The translations under genes and the position numbers were made by a program. Below the pieces are notes generated by a model. It had not been told where the DNA came from. It ran no database searches and worked only from the letters and a program-made list of their open reading frames with translations. DNA of 64,000 nt from Chondrilla cf. caribensis. Taxonomy: Eukaryota; Porifera; Demospongiae; Chondrillida; Chondrillidae. Within the stretch, counting starts at the first letter, position 1, and each line of letters opens with the position of its first letter. Location of the stretch: NCBI GenBank assembly GCA_964020155.1, contig OZ026553.1, forward strand, positions 3,521,509-3,585,508, written 5' to 3'. This document shows positions 12,034-28,445 of the stretch, one piece after another.

Positions 12034-12507
12034 ATTCTGTGAGTTGTCAGGTGACTAGAGTGTCCTCTGCTGGGGTACAGGCGTCTGTAGTCTTTGAAGG
12101 TGGGTGGTGCCTGGGATCATGGTCGGTTAATCCTCCCTAGGGGTCCTGTAAGTTCTACGACGGATTTGTTGTTGGATCCACACGGCTCTCCATTCACCAC
12201 CCTTTTTCTCTTATTTATTACCTTTGGGGGGTCCTGTAAGTTCTATGAAGGATTTGTTGTTAGATTCACACGGCTCTCCATTCACCACCCTTTTTCTCTT
12301 ATTTATTAACTTTTGGGTGGCCGTAAGTTAGGCTGTGCTGCTACATTTACGTTGCATACACTTCAGTATGCAAACAGTGGGCCTTGCACACACCCTCCAA
12401 TACACACAGTATGTGCATGAGCCACTGGTAGGGTACAGATATGCTAAATTTGTTAAGGTGTTGCTGGGAGCCTACTTGGGAGACTCTTGTCATCATGTTA
12501 GGAATGG
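12034..12507 (+). repeat. Right copy of the array-flanking sequence, with an internal duplication
   Basis: Homologous to 508-910 in the same orientation. It carries an additional internal tandem duplication of about 88 bp: GGGGTCCTGTAAGTTCTA...TTCACCACCCTTTTTCTC occurs at about 12140 and again at about 12229. Most CpGs of the left copy are TG or CA here, for example CACGCGGCTC versus CACACGGCTC. No coding capacity is seen. Confidence 0.8.
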
Positions 12508-13236
12508 TTGGGGCTAATCAAAGTGAAAGGTGTAAATATCTGTGCTATACAGTATTTGCACACTTTCCTTTACACTTGCACTCTGACCTTTTCAGGTATT
12601 TGTTATCATGAAAGATTGTCAATTGATTGCCTATAGCAAAACATTGTCAGCTATGACAATGCTGTGCAGTATACAATTATGTATACCGAAGTATCCTTAC
12701 CACCTCTGCTGGGGCTGTAGCAGACACAGACACTTCAGGTATTACATATTATATCCCTTTTTGTGCTGCAAGACACTAGTCAACATTCCATCACAGTGGT
12801 TGCAATTGATTTTCAAATCTTCAATATTGCCTCTAGCCCTAACACTGATCTGTTCAAGGAAACCAGATTAAAACTGTCATTCAAGCCAGTAATTAAAACA
12901 GATGAAAACAATACATAAAGCATTGGATAAATTGGTTAACAACTGCACGTACATTATCTGTGATCTATGCATCTATCACTATGGGGGAACCAGGACATAA
13001 AATCCTCACTTCACTAGACTCTACTTTGATACCTTCCTATTATGTATGTACGTACATACCACGTACTAACAGGATGCCCTTATATGGCTTCAAAGAATGC
13101 AAATCACCACTCAAGTGTCACCACAAAGGGTTATTCAGGGTATTTCCCTCAGTGTATTCATGATGTGAATGTGGAAATGGGGTACATTCTGCAGTTGCAT
13201 TCAATATACTATTATACATATACACAATAGCCAACA
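12508..13236. other. Unique-looking intergenic DNA
   Basis: No ORF with coding character, no RNA gene and no clear repeat seen. Confidence 0.4.
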
Positions 13237-16778
<3,542 letters not shown>

Positions 16779-16899
16779 CGCTAAGTATACATACGGCACA
16801 AACTATACGTATGGAAAATATCTCCATCTAATTGTATATTGCCACACAAGTATGTCAGAGGATGACAAAACACATGCATTAACATACCATATGCATATT

Positions 16900-17310
16900 A
16901 TATACCAGGGTATTTCCCAGTAACATTATGGCACATAGCAGAACACATTCCCATTCACCCACACTACTTTAGTGGTAGTTCCAGTTTGTATTATATAGCA
17001 TATGACTCATTGTGCATGTTGGGGAGATCAATACAGTATGTGGATTATCATAGTCATTATCATTATTCTTTTACACTGTATACTTAGTGACAGACAACTC
17101 TGGTGAGGTGGGGGCAATCCTGATATGCCCAATGTTTGCACACAATGACCAAAATGAGTTAAGCGTGGGTGCATGGGGGAACCCCTTAGGGGAATCTACA
17201 TGTAAGAGTGTTCCTTCAACAGTTTCAGTAGTTGTGGTTACGTACACTCAATGGTTGCACATCACAAGATTTCCACATCCCTGTTGTGGCATGACTGTAT
17301 AATGCTATAC
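16900..17310 (+). repeat. Dispersed segmental duplicate, copy 1 of 3
   Basis: Related segments lie at about 24990-25280 and 31795-32010. Shared text includes CCCATTCACCCACA, GGTAGTTCCAGTTTGTA, GTTGGGGAGAT.AATAC, CTCTGGTGAGGTGGGGGCAA and CACATCACAAGA.TTCCACA. No frame is conserved, so it looks noncoding. Confidence 0.75.
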
Positions 17311-17493
17311 AAGTTACGCATATCATGTACATATGTGTGCTAGAGTAATTATAGATTATGTCACGTTAAAATGAATAAGTGCTGTACGTATAATGCATAC
17401 TGTTGTTGTCATACGTAGTTAGTCTATAGTCTAGTTCTAGTCGAATACCAGTTGTATTTTTTGAGCTATTCACTGTTCTGTGTCGTGCTGTCA

Positions 17494-17560
17494 AACGTGT
17501 AACTATCAAATCGTGTAACTATCAAATCGTGTAACTATCAAATCGTGTACCTATCAAATC
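17494..17560. repeat. Short tandem repeat, 16-bp unit x4
   Basis: Four copies of GTGTAACTATCAAATC; the last reads GTGTACCTATCAAATC. Confidence 0.9.
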
Positions 17561-17629
17561 AATCTGTCCTGCCATTGATCCTAGTAGGTGCTCCCCATCC
17601 ACTTACTGCCATATCACAAATTGACCCAA

Positions 17630-17812
17630 TGAATGCAATGAATCTAATCAACATGGGACACAGTTTTCCTCTAACAACATTGCAACAGTGGATCAACCTA
17701 CATGAATAGTTACAGTCCACTAGACTGAACACTAGGCCATGACTCATCGCATACTTTATGGTGTGAACATTGCTAATTGCATACAACAAAAACATAGGCA
17801 ACCACACACAAC
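17630..17812 (+). repeat. CA-tailed dispersed repeat, copy 1 of 3
   Basis: It shares TTGCAACAGTGGATCAACCT, TCCACTAGACTGAACACTAG, CATGACTCATC and ACATAGGCAACCACACACA with 32365-32515 and 32825-32995. All three run directly into a (CA)n tract at the same point. Confidence 0.8.
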
Positions 17813-17848
17813 TGCACACACACGCATGCGCGCGCGCACACACACGCA

Positions 17849-17904
<56 letters not shown>

Positions 17905-17924
17905 CACACATACACATACAAACA

Positions 17925-17983
<59 letters not shown>
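17813..17983. repeat. Compound CA/CG microsatellite with Z-DNA potential
   Basis: Long alternating purine-pyrimidine tract with two GCATGCGCGCGCGCAC cores (about 17824-17860) followed by more than 100 bp of CA. Confidence 0.9.
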
Positions 17984-17985
<2 letters not shown>

Positions 17986-19307
17986 TTTGTACATAACCAT
18001 ACGTGCATATAGACAGGGTTATGTAATTGTAACAGCTAATGCATCCATACATTATTGGTATATACACTAGCTTTCACAAAATATGCATTAATACAATAAA
18101 GGACACCGCAACATTCTAAGCACTCTGAACGATTTCATTTCACAGCCACCCATAATCTGATGTTATTATTACAGCAAGTATTACATGGATCCAAGGCCAC
18201 AGCCGATAATGAATACAATCATTATGTACACATAATGTTCTTTGGGTGCATTGTGGGGTACGGTCAAACACTGAATATCGTTGAACCTACTGAATGCTCA
18301 AATGTCAACAACAATGACTCAGGGTACAGAATGCCAATCAGTCAGTTAGGAAGTGATGTTGCGATATTGAATGTCCAGGGGGAACTTTTACCCGACATGT
18401 GATCAGATGGAGTCCCACATTGAGGTTACGATTGGCTGGGCATAATTAGTCATGTGATGGCGATGTGGTTAGGAAATACGTAGATGGTGACAAAGGGAAT
18501 CCAAACTGGTTAAAGTATTTGCAGTGGAAACACAAGACAAGGTCAAATTTAACATTATTACATACAATTCTACTATATCAATATATGGCGCTAATGCATA
18601 ACAAACACAGATACCACATGTATGTTACTACTTGAGGGATTTAAATTTTCTGGATTTCAAAAATGACTTGAACTTTAAAAACTCGATTCACAAATACTGC
18701 CTTCTACAAATGTGACCAGCTTTAGCAATTTGTTGGGTTTTTGTGAAAAAATATAAATGTAATCCCAATGTTGTGTCACACAAAGACCACTAATCAAATA
18801 CGCATAATGTACTAAAATACTGAATGGTTTGGAGATATGTACTTTACTAGACATGTGACCATGAGGAAGAATAGTGATAATACTTGACTTGATGTAGTCA
18901 ATTGTACGACGGTAGTGCATAATGAAATGTTTCCTGTGCTTTACACCATACTATGACAAGGATGGTGGTGTTAAGAATGAAGAATAAAGAAACATCAAAT
19001 CATTCACAATATGTACAGAAGACATTAAATTGGTACACAAAGAAATCATCTGTACAAAATAGCATACACTCGATCTACTCACAGTTCATAGTTTATGGTA
19101 AAACTACGCCATTACTATGGTACGACATATCGACCAACACAGAATGTACACATTGGCATAGGCTGTCAGTAGACGATATACCTCTCCCTGCTTGTCCAGG
19201 TAACTAGCTAGACACACACATCCCTAAACACTGTGATATGTAAATACTAAGAGAGATGGTAAAGGAATATGGGTCCGGCAACAAGTGTCATTCCTGTGTG
19301 ATGCTCT
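17984..19307. other. Intergenic DNA without recognisable genes
   Basis: Short ORFs exist on both strands but none has domain or composition support. Confidence 0.4.
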
Positions 19308-19545
19308 GTGTACCACTATTCCCCAGGTGTATGTACCACCACACACCATGTGTACCACCACTCCCCACGTGTACCACCACTTCCCGCCTGTACCACCGCT
19401 CCCCGCATGTATCATCACACCCCACGTGTACCACCACTCACCGCGTGTACCACCACTACCCGTGTGTACCCACACACTGTGTGTACAACCTCTACACCCA
19501 TGTGTGCGTACAACACTCCTCTTGTGTACCACCACACCCCTATTA
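19308..19545. repeat. Minisatellite, GTGTACCACCAC-based unit
   Basis: About 14 degenerate 12-18-bp units of the type GTGTACCACCACTCCCC. They read open in several frames on both strands (Y/H/P- or G/V/H-rich), which is a repeat artefact. Confidence 0.8.
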
Positions 19546-19696
19546 TATCTCTATCCATTTGTGTGACTTGCTTTTGTGTCTATATTTCTGTACATATTAA
19601 GAACACTACACACTATACAGCTGCAGGTTCAGCTAGTAGCATTGAGCTTCCTCTTGTTAAGTCTCATGATCATTAAGGTAAATATATGGTATATAG

Positions 19697-20030
19697 TAGG
19701 GTTGGGAATCGGCTGAATATTCATATCAATTATCAGTACATAATGGCCGATTGATTAATCAATTAATCACCGGAAGTAATGAGTAATAAGTGGGCGTAAC
19801 CGGAAATCACTCCCACTTCATTAGACTTAGTAGTCATCTAATAGACATAAAGTGAAATCCACAGTCTTTTTCGAATTTCAGGGACAATACCGACCCATGG
19901 AGTGAAGGGGGTGGCTTCCTGTTCACTCACTTAATTACTCCCTTTGATTAAGCGATTTGATTACTCTATTAATAATAATCAGATTTGAAATGAAAATCGA
20001 TTGATTAATCTATTAATCGTCCCAATACTA
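19697..20030. mobile_element. Short inverted-repeat element, hAT-like MITE
   Basis: The left end TAGGGTTGGGAATCG and the reverse complement of the right end (TAGTATTGGGACGATTAAT) are similar. Inner parts share GATTGATTAATC-type motifs in opposite orientation. Ends of the TAGGGTTGGG type are common in hAT elements. No perfect 8-bp target duplication can be shown; the flanks are TATA-rich and only loosely alike. The element ends about 50 bp before the promoter motifs of the 20.2-kb gene and carries two ETS-like CCGGAA(A/G)T sites. Confidence 0.5.
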
Positions 20031-20081
20031 CTATAATAATATTATAGTATATTATCATAGCTACGTACTGCCGACATTCCA

Positions 20082-20144
20082 CACGGCCGAGGACGGAAGT
20101 AATGTAATTGTGACGCATCATTACGTCGGCCGAGGATTATAAAA
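20082..20144 (+). promoter_or_regulatory. Promoter of the 20.2-kb gene: repeated GGCCGAGGA, ATF/CREB-like sites, TATA box
   Basis: CGGCCGAGGA occurs twice, near 20084 and 20127. Between them lie TGACGCATCATTACGTC (CRE/ATF-type half sites in opposite orientation). TATAAAA at 20138-20144 predicts a start near 20170, about 40 nt before the ATG at 20209. CpGs are abundant here. Confidence 0.65.
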
Positions 20145-20208
20145 GAATGCGGAGCTAAATGCCGCTCGCATTTCCAGTTTAGACTAGCAGTGCTTACAGA
20201 GTCGAACC

Positions 20209-20646
20209 ATGACAGACCAAAGACCAAACTCGTTCTATAGCTATACGTGCGAAGAACACGAGCTCCCAAGTTCCACCGAGGAAACTCCTCCTGTCGAAGA
20301 ACGCAGGCCTCTACCATACGATTCAGGCGAAGACGATGGATACGAAAAAGACGACAAGGAGTCAAATGAAGGAAGCGAGCAGCTTAAAGAGCCGGAGGAA
20401 GAGAATGAATCGGCAACTGTGAAATGCAGGAAGGAAGACAAGAACGAGAAAACCCCACGCGATGAGCCCAAGACGAAGAAAAGTGCTGCGAATCCTGATA
20501 ATGGTTCTAAAAGGGAAACGCGCCGCTCTCCTACTCCCCTGCCAGCGTCCGATGTGGTCCCAAACGCGGAAGACCACAGCAGTGGACAGTTGGAGCTGTC
20601 GTGCTCCATGGTGAGTGCAGAGTCGGGGCAAGACAACCAGCGCTGA
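20209..20646 (+). CDS. Small acidic, probably disordered protein; intronless; divergent family member
   Basis: 145 codons from the first ATG after the TATA box (start context AACC-ATG-A), ending TGA. I do not recognise a known family. The N-terminal ~65 residues are acidic and proline-rich, with an STEETPPVEERRPLPYD segment. The middle is rich in Lys and Glu and contains VKCRKEDKNEKTPRDEPKTK. The C-terminus, LELSCSMVSAESGQDNQR, resembles the ELSSSIV-x-EESGEQ tail of the 46-61 kb genes, and the EETPP motif sits where they have IEET. Very few large hydrophobics, no signal peptide and no membrane segment; disorder is inferred. The coding region keeps CpGs, unlike its surroundings. The hydrophobic ORF just after the stop is a T-rich 3' UTR effect. 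Homology to the other genes is an inference from short motifs. Confidence 0.7.
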   Translation: MTDQRPNSFYSYTCEEHELPSSTEETPPVEERRPLPYDSGEDDGYEKDDKESNEGSEQLKEPEEENESATVKCRKEDKNEKTPRDEPKTKKSAANPDNGSKRETRRSPTPLPASDVVPNAEDHSSGQLELSCSMVSAESGQDNQR

Positions 20647-20943
20647 CTATTGAATGATTCATATGCTTTGCTCAGGCGAGGATTTATCGTCGTCTGTTCA
20701 TTTTCATTTATTAGACTAAGAAAAACACAACTCACCCCACGCATAGGAACTGTTAGTTTTAGCACCACATCACTAATTTTTGTAACTAGAGGAAGTGCTT
20801 GCATTATTCTTTTACAGTTTATAACCTACAGCTGTTCCGTGCATACGCTTTGCTTACTACTTTTTGTAATATACATTTTTGCAATTAATTATTACATGGA
20901 ATTATTACTTAGGTCCATATATGAGATACAAATGTATGTGCAT

Positions 20944-20945
<2 letters not shown>
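20647..20945 (+). other. Probable 3' UTR of the 20.2-kb gene
   Basis: T-rich, with ATTTA motifs near 20683 and 20706. No clear AATAAA is seen before the CA tract at 20946. Confidence 0.4.

Positions 20946-20997
<52 letters not shown>
20946..20997. repeat. (CA)n microsatellite
   Basis: About 50 bp of pure CA followed by GTGCACGCTC. Confidence 0.95.
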
Positions 20998-20999
<2 letters not shown>

Positions 21000-21300
21000 A
21001 CGCTCATGTACATATAAATGTACATATGTACCTACACACACATGAACATGTATATACAAATGTATGTATGTACATCAACACACAGGTGTACAATACAAGC
21101 ACACACAGAGAAAGAGATAATTATTACTGATTGATCTGTGGCTCTGACACGCATAAAATGTAAAATTAATAGAAATCCATACAAATAGGAAAATTTGATT
21201 ACCACGTGATATGTACACATGTACATAGTATGTACTCAGACACAATATTTATATGTGTACACTATAGTATAAGCTCGCATGTAAGTGTTGTACACACACG

Positions 21301-21314
21301 CATGCACACACATA

Positions 21315-21371
<57 letters not shown>

Positions 21372-21373
21372 AT

Positions 21374-21431
<58 letters not shown>

Positions 21432-21451
21432 TCACACACACACACACACAT
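21301..21451. repeat. Compound (CA)n microsatellite
   Basis: CA tract with TC, TG and TT interruptions, about 150 bp in total. Confidence 0.95.
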
Positions 21452-21560
21452 TCACACATAGACACACAGGGGTACGTACATAGTAATGAAATGCCTGTTA
21501 GATGACATTAATAGTGATATACCCACTAGGATGTAATACCCACTAGGGTGTAATAGTACT
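21452..21560 (+). repeat. Duplicate next to a CA tract (pairs with 23335-23430)
   Basis: GTAATGAAATGCCTGTTAGA..., AATAGTGATATACCCACTAG and the following GTGTAA stretch match GCAATGAAATGCCTGTTGGA... near 23356. Both lie immediately right of a (CA)n tract. Confidence 0.7.
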
Positions 21561-22257
21561 ATGAATACAACTTTCAGGTTTCATCCCCTAATCAACAAAG
21601 ACAGCACTGAAATAATCCCCCAAAACCACCCACCTGCTGAACTGCTCCATGTGCAGGTAAGTGGAACTGACACAGAACTGAGCATTTGGGACAGAAGGGG
21701 TGACACTTGTGTGGCTTCAATGTTTGCATTGTAATGCCCCCTTCGGTAAATAGCCAGAACACTATACATATATACCAGCGTGTACTTGATGGGAATGTGT
21801 ACACAACATAATATGTACACTGTAAAGGTGTGAATGGTTGAAGTAGTTCTTGGTGTAATATACAGTATACGTACATACATACAGGTAGTAGCATGCATTC
21901 TGTCCTTCTCATGTTTCAACTGGAGAAGTATCCCATCAAGTAGTGTAAACAGATACGAATGATGGATCCGATGCACATGTACAATGACAAATACACATAC
22001 TGTATGTAGTGCACACATGGGAGTCTCCAACATGTGCAAAGTGTGTAGTATATACATATGTACATGATGTACATACGTATGTATAACAGTCTCCAACAGA
22101 CATATTGTGCACTATGTAGTGCATATGTATGTATGTACATCAACAAGACATTGTTACCTACTGAGCAAAAGCTCTTCTTAGGCAGAAGTTTGGTGTGTCC
22201 ATAAATTGACTGTCAACTCTTAATACTATCAATATTCAGGTAATAGAATATTGTCCT
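21561..22257. other. Intergenic DNA rich in GTACAT/ATGTAC
   Basis: No supported gene. Overlapping minus-strand ORFs rich in Tyr, His and Cys reflect the TGTACATA-rich composition. Confidence 0.4.
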
Positions 22258-22404
22258 GTTGGCATGAAATGTTGTACCCAACACTATCTATAGGTTAGCT
22301 AACTTTCCTAGCTGTTGGCATGAAATGTTGTACCCAACACTATCTATAGGTTAGCTAACTTTCCTAGCTGTTGGCATGAAATGTTGTACCCAACACTATC
22401 TATA
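22258..22404. repeat. Tandem repeat, about 56-bp unit x2.7
   Basis: GTTGGCATGAAATGTTGTAC starts three times (near 22258, 22314 and 22370), followed by CCAACACTATCTATAGGTTA and GCTAACTTTCCTAGCT. Confidence 0.9.
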
Positions 22405-22547
22405 TGCAGGTAATGGAATTTTCCTGTTGGCATGGAATGTTCTCTATCCTTGAGATGCCTGATTTCACTGCTGGTGGGTTAGACTATTACAGTTGATTGG
22501 TGATGAAAAGGTCAAGTCATCTAAATTATGTCAGCGATAGTACAGGT

Positions 22548-22829
22548 GAGAACTTTCAGTAATATTATAGACCATAATATAAGTACCATGGCAACATGAG
22601 CAGTTTACAGTGCTTGCAATGAAATCTGCACATAAGTGTGTAAACAATGTACTTCTTTGGTACTTAGAGCGAATCAGTCAGCTAGGCAATGATGTCAACT
22701 TGGACAATTGATGATATCGGCAAGTTTGCAACAGATGCATACGAATACACGTGCTTCAACTATTTGACACAAAATCAGCTGTTCAATGATTCCTGGCCAA
22801 TGATTTCTAACATGCCTTCTAGAAATTGA
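22548..22829 (+). repeat. Segmental duplicate (pairs with 25863-26115), containing a short conserved ORF
   Basis: The shared core ATGATGTCAACTTGGACAAT starts near 22689 and 26000. In this copy it opens a 46-codon ORF, MMSTWTIDDIGKFATDAYEY..., ending at 22829; in the other copy MMSTWTIDDFAKLAMDAYEY... stops after 29 codons. The frame is kept over the aligned stretch. It may be a small exon or chance; no family recognised. Confidence 0.5.
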
Positions 22830-23296
22830 GAGGTTACACAAAGAGCCACTCTGGACAATATTAGCATACACGCAAGCCTTCAAAGGGGAGGTTACGCATG
22901 GTAAAATTGTGCTGGTTTGAAGTCTAGTTCAAATGTTCAAATTCAAGGTTGTTCTTGTAAAGTAATGATAGGCCGTTTGCTAGAAAAAGGATAAAGCACA
23001 ATTCTGTTAAAGTGATAATTTATACCTTAAGCAATTTACAAATATGGAAGCTACCTGGAAAAAGAATATGGTTTTTCTCCTTTTTTTGTAACTCTCTGAA
23101 GAGGGCTAATCTCATCCCCTAACCCCTCCTACTGTTCCATGTAAGCACACATGTACACAAGCCTGTACATTTAATGCATCAGTTTAATAGAATTAGGAAT
23201 ACATGCACACCACCTCCTGTATGCAGATGGAAATAGGCCTGCTAAGAGAAAGTGATGGAATATATGCATTCATGCAACACACAGGTAGGCGCACGT

Positions 23297-23299
<3 letters not shown>
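22830..23299. other. Intergenic DNA
   Basis: Nothing recognisable. Confidence 0.3.
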
Positions 23300-23339
<40 letters not shown>

Positions 23340-23545
23340 GGCATACAACGTACATAGCAATGAAATGCCTGTTGGAAGATATTAACAGTGATATACTGTA
23401 CCCACTGGAGTGTAACATTATCATGAATCAGTGAAACACACATACGTATACATGCACACAACACAACATCCACACAACACAACAAACACACACACACACA
23501 CACACAACACAACAAACATGCACACACACACACACACGCATACAC
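23300..23545. repeat. CA-rich microsatellites flanking a duplicated segment
   Basis: (CA)n at about 23300-23335, then the 23335-23430 duplicate, then CA with ACAACACAACA interruptions at about 23455-23545. Confidence 0.85.
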
Positions 23546-23984
23546 ACATACGTACATGTACATACTTATGTGCATGGATCTGTGCTGTTCAGGTGATGTA
23601 ACAAGCATGCATGAATGAGACAAGTATCTGTGAAGTGAAAGACAAAGGTCTGCGCAATTATTATCATCACACAGCGTATACTAAAGAAACTCAATGTGGT
23701 TTCCACAATGAAAACAAATCACGAATATGAATAGTTTGTTTGTTTATGACACAGTGGGTGGTATTTCCAGATATAGTAACATTATGTAACTATGTAATCA
23801 TTCGTGGTTAGTCTACTGTAGTGTACCGTAACTAACACCAAGGGACAACATTTGGGAGTGAATCCTGGAGGAGGTATCTATGTCTTATGGTCAGGAAGCA
23901 GTAGTACCTCAATGACCTCCACTCAATTTATCAATTACTGTATGTACAAACACTGGAAAAAGATTTACATCAATTAGACAACTT

Positions 23985-23985
<1 letters not shown>
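23546..23985. other. Intergenic DNA
   Basis: No gene seen. Confidence 0.3.
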
Positions 23986-23987
<2 letters not shown>

Positions 23988-24054
<67 letters not shown>

Positions 24055-24190
24055 ATGTGTGTGTGTGTGTGTGTGTGCATGTGTGTGTGTGTGCATGTGT
24101 GTGTGCGTGTGTGTGTGTGTGCATGTGTGTGTGCATGTGTGTGTGCGTGTGTGTGTGTGTGTGTGTGCATGCGCGCGCGCGTGTGTGTAC
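23988..24190. repeat. Compound (TG)n microsatellite ending in a CG core
   Basis: About 200 bp of TG with periodic GCATG and GCG interruptions, ending GCATGCGCGCGCGCGTGTG near 24167-24187. Strong Z-DNA potential. Confidence 0.95.
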
Positions 24191-24234
24191 CCAACATCTT
24201 TTGAGAAATAGATACTGTAATGTGTTAGATTACA

Positions 24235-24710
24235 CAAACAATCCGATTGTGTAGACTGTATAGTATACTCTATAGTGGATGACAGTGTCTCAGAATGTGG
24301 TCATATAGTAGGACATACTGGACTATCAGGTGGTCAGATTACAAGGTACATATGTTGTGGACGTATTGGATTACAAAGTATTCACTGTGTAAGGAATGTA
24401 TGTACAGTGCTTCAGACAGCATTTACAACTAGTTTCTGTGACCTCTAGCTTGGTCACAGTGACACAGCAGTCATGGTCAGGTGGTATAAACTTACAGTTC
24501 CACTGGTGTTACAAATATGGAGTGTACCCACATTCACAATGGATGGGGCTTTCCAGTGAATTCATATCCAGGATCTGACAAAGCCTCATTAATGTACATC
24601 GCAAGGTCATTACTTGAAGAGCTTCCACCCTAATTCATTCCACCTCAGAGACACTTTTCACTTCACATTTGTGCTATAGATAATAGTTACATCACCTATC
24701 ATGAGGCAGT
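24235..24710 (+). repeat. Dispersed repeat, in opposite orientation at 31330-31785
   Basis: The reverse complement of 31330-31785 matches along most of its length: GTGCTTCAGACAGCATTTAC, TCTGTGACCTCTAGCTTGGT, TCATGGTCAGG and CAATGGATGGGGCTTTCCAG. The copies share a short open frame containing VQCFRQHLQLVSVTSSLVTV and PHSQWMGLSSE. It may derive from a transposon; no family recognised. Confidence 0.8.
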
Positions 24711-24878
24711 AATGACTAAGTGAAGTACATGGTGTAAATGATGTGTGTTTGTGTGTTTTTATACATACAATTACTCCATGTACGTTTGACCATACATTAG
24801 TTAAGTACGTATGTATACGTATGTAGGTACATGTTCCATATGTTCATCATTTGCTTTCCCATCATTATGTACAGCACA

Positions 24879-24923
<45 letters not shown>
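24879..24923. repeat. (CA)n microsatellite
   Basis: About 45 bp of CA. Confidence 0.9.
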
Positions 24924-24925
<2 letters not shown>

Positions 24926-24989
24926 ACATACACAAAGATACATGCAGAGTCAGACATGACACATGTATTTACATGCATAATATGTCTGT

Positions 24990-25280
24990 GTATATTACAT
25001 AACAGGGGCTTCCCAGCAATGGTATATTCATAGCAGCACATATTCCCATTTACCCACATTACTTCAGTGTTAGTTCCAGTTTGTACAAGGAATGGCATTA
25101 TTTTTGTGTGTTGGGGAGATTAATACTGTGTGCGGCTGAGGATTGCCACGGTCATTGTTATTATAATTACATATTCATTACGTTATGTACACTTGTTTAC
25201 TTAGCAACAGACTGCATTGGTGAGGCTTGGGATTTGAGGGGAGCTATCCTGATAGGGTTTTTTGTTTGTACACAACGATC
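24990..25280 (+). repeat. Dispersed segmental duplicate, copy 2 of 3
   Basis: Aligns with 16900-17310 through CCCATTTACCCACATTACTT, TAGTTCCAGTTTGTA, GTTGGGGAGATTAATAC and TTAGCAACAGACTG. More diverged than copy 3. Confidence 0.7.
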
Positions 25281-27339
<2,059 letters not shown>

Positions 27340-27513
27340 CAGTGAATACTTGTTAATCCACTGAATTTTGTTTTCATGGAATATGGTGGATTAATTGAGT
27401 TTGGCAGATTAACTGGATATTCATTGGTACTTGTACATTATATTGGTATTGGAATTGTGGCAGATTAAAAGGTTTGGTGGATGAAGTGATGGCGGATAAA
27501 CAAGAATTCACTG
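27340..27513. mobile_element. MITE with CAGTGAATA termini
   Basis: The left end CAGTGAATACTTGTTAATCC and the reverse complement of the right end (CAGTGAATTCTTGTTTATCC) form terminal inverted repeats; the element is 174 bp. The right flank begins TA and the left flank TG, consistent with a mutated TA target duplication. Related elements: 30989-31133, a right end at about 49773-49797, and 62883-63371. The CAGTG terminus with TA flanks is typical of Tc1/mariner-pogo-class non-autonomous elements. Confidence 0.65.
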
Positions 27514-27716
27514 TACCTCTGTTAATGTAAACACTTCAATGTTCATTTCCAGCACATGTACACTACCACATGTACTCCAGTACACATTTCAACCATTGCT
27601 GATAGCAAGTACCTCGATCTGATAAGAAGCATAACAGATTCAGCGTCCCTATCAAGGTACTTCCTGGTATAGTAAGTACCTAACGATAACGCAAAATCAC
27701 GTACGAATTCTATATC

Positions 27717-27754
27717 GAATGACGTAATCAGATCGCATCGCGAAATTATATAAA
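27717..27754 (+). promoter_or_regulatory. Promoter of the 27.8-kb gene: CRE-like site and TATA box
   Basis: ATGACGTAATC near 27719 is an ATF/CREB-type site. GATCGCATCGCG follows, then TATATAAA at 27747-27754. This predicts a start near 27778 and a 5' UTR of about 65-70 nt before the ATG at 27847. Confidence 0.65.
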
Positions 27755-27846
27755 CCGCGTGAAAGGCCACCTATACTGTGCTAAGCATAGATTTAAGCAT
27801 AGATAAGTTTGTTCCAAGTTTCGTCGGCAGTACTGTAGCAAGCGCC

Positions 27847-28368
27847 ATGTCGGACAGACCGTCTCTCCCCTTGTTTTTATATGACACATTCCTACGCGAA
27901 CCTGACGAGATAACAGATTCGGAAGAAGCTTTCTATCCAACCCAGGAGACCCCTGTCGAAGCAAATCGCCGTCTACCCGACGGATCGGACGATGACGAAG
28001 AGGAACAGGGTGTTCTCCCTTCGGAAGAGGAACAGCAGGTGGACGTAGCGGATGAAAATGCACCTTCAAATCAAGATCGACCTGAGCAAGATGACAATAA
28101 TTCGAATGATGACCAACTGATCGAAAAACGTGAGGGAGAGAATGGAGGAACTCCACATGCTAATGCGATGGCGGATGAGCAGGAAGAAACGTCACAGAAA
28201 GCTGACACGAAATCGGAGATGAGAAGCGGTTTGAAAAGGTCTGCAAGTATTGTAAACGGTCCCGAAGACGACAAGCGCTCCGTCTCTCCAGCGGCGCCGA
28301 ATGAGGTTCCCCCTCACTCAGGTCCCGAGGGCAGCTCAACTCGGGGCGGGGAGGAGCGGGGAAAATGA
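27847..28368 (+). CDS. Small acidic, probably disordered protein; intronless
   Basis: 173 residues from an ATG in good context (GCGCC-ATG-T) to TGA. The open frame extends further 5', but there is no upstream ATG in frame, and position relative to the TATA box favours this start. The N-terminus is MSDRPSLPLFLYDTFLREPD, then a TQETPVEANRRLPDGSDDDE segment that parallels the EETPPVEERRPLP of the 20.2-kb protein. The middle is Glu/Asp/Gln/Asn-rich; a Lys/Arg patch (SGLKRSASIV) follows, and the tail is Pro/Gly/Ser-rich (HSGPEGSSTRGGEERGK). No signal peptide, membrane segment or known domain is visible. CpGs are retained in the coding region. Membership of the same loose family is inferred from position, architecture and the ETP motif. 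Confidence 0.7.
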   Translation: MSDRPSLPLFLYDTFLREPDEITDSEEAFYPTQETPVEANRRLPDGSDDDEEEQGVLPSEEEQQVDVADENAPSNQDRPEQDDNNSNDDQLIEKREGENGGTPHANAMADEQEETSQKADTKSEMRSGLKRSASIVNGPEDDKRSVSPAAPNEVPPHSGPEGSSTRGGEERGK

Positions 28369-28445
28369 CTATACGGAGTGTTTGCTTCGTTCCAGCGAAG
28401 GTTAATAACAGTATTCTGCTCTTTATTGTATTCTGTAATTGTAGC

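Noticed and set aside
20241..20804. 187-codon minus-strand ORF opposite the 20.2-kb gene
   Set aside because: Antisense shadow of the Glu/Lys-rich coding region; Ser-rich as expected from complemented acidic codons. The same applies to the minus ORF at 61259-61804.
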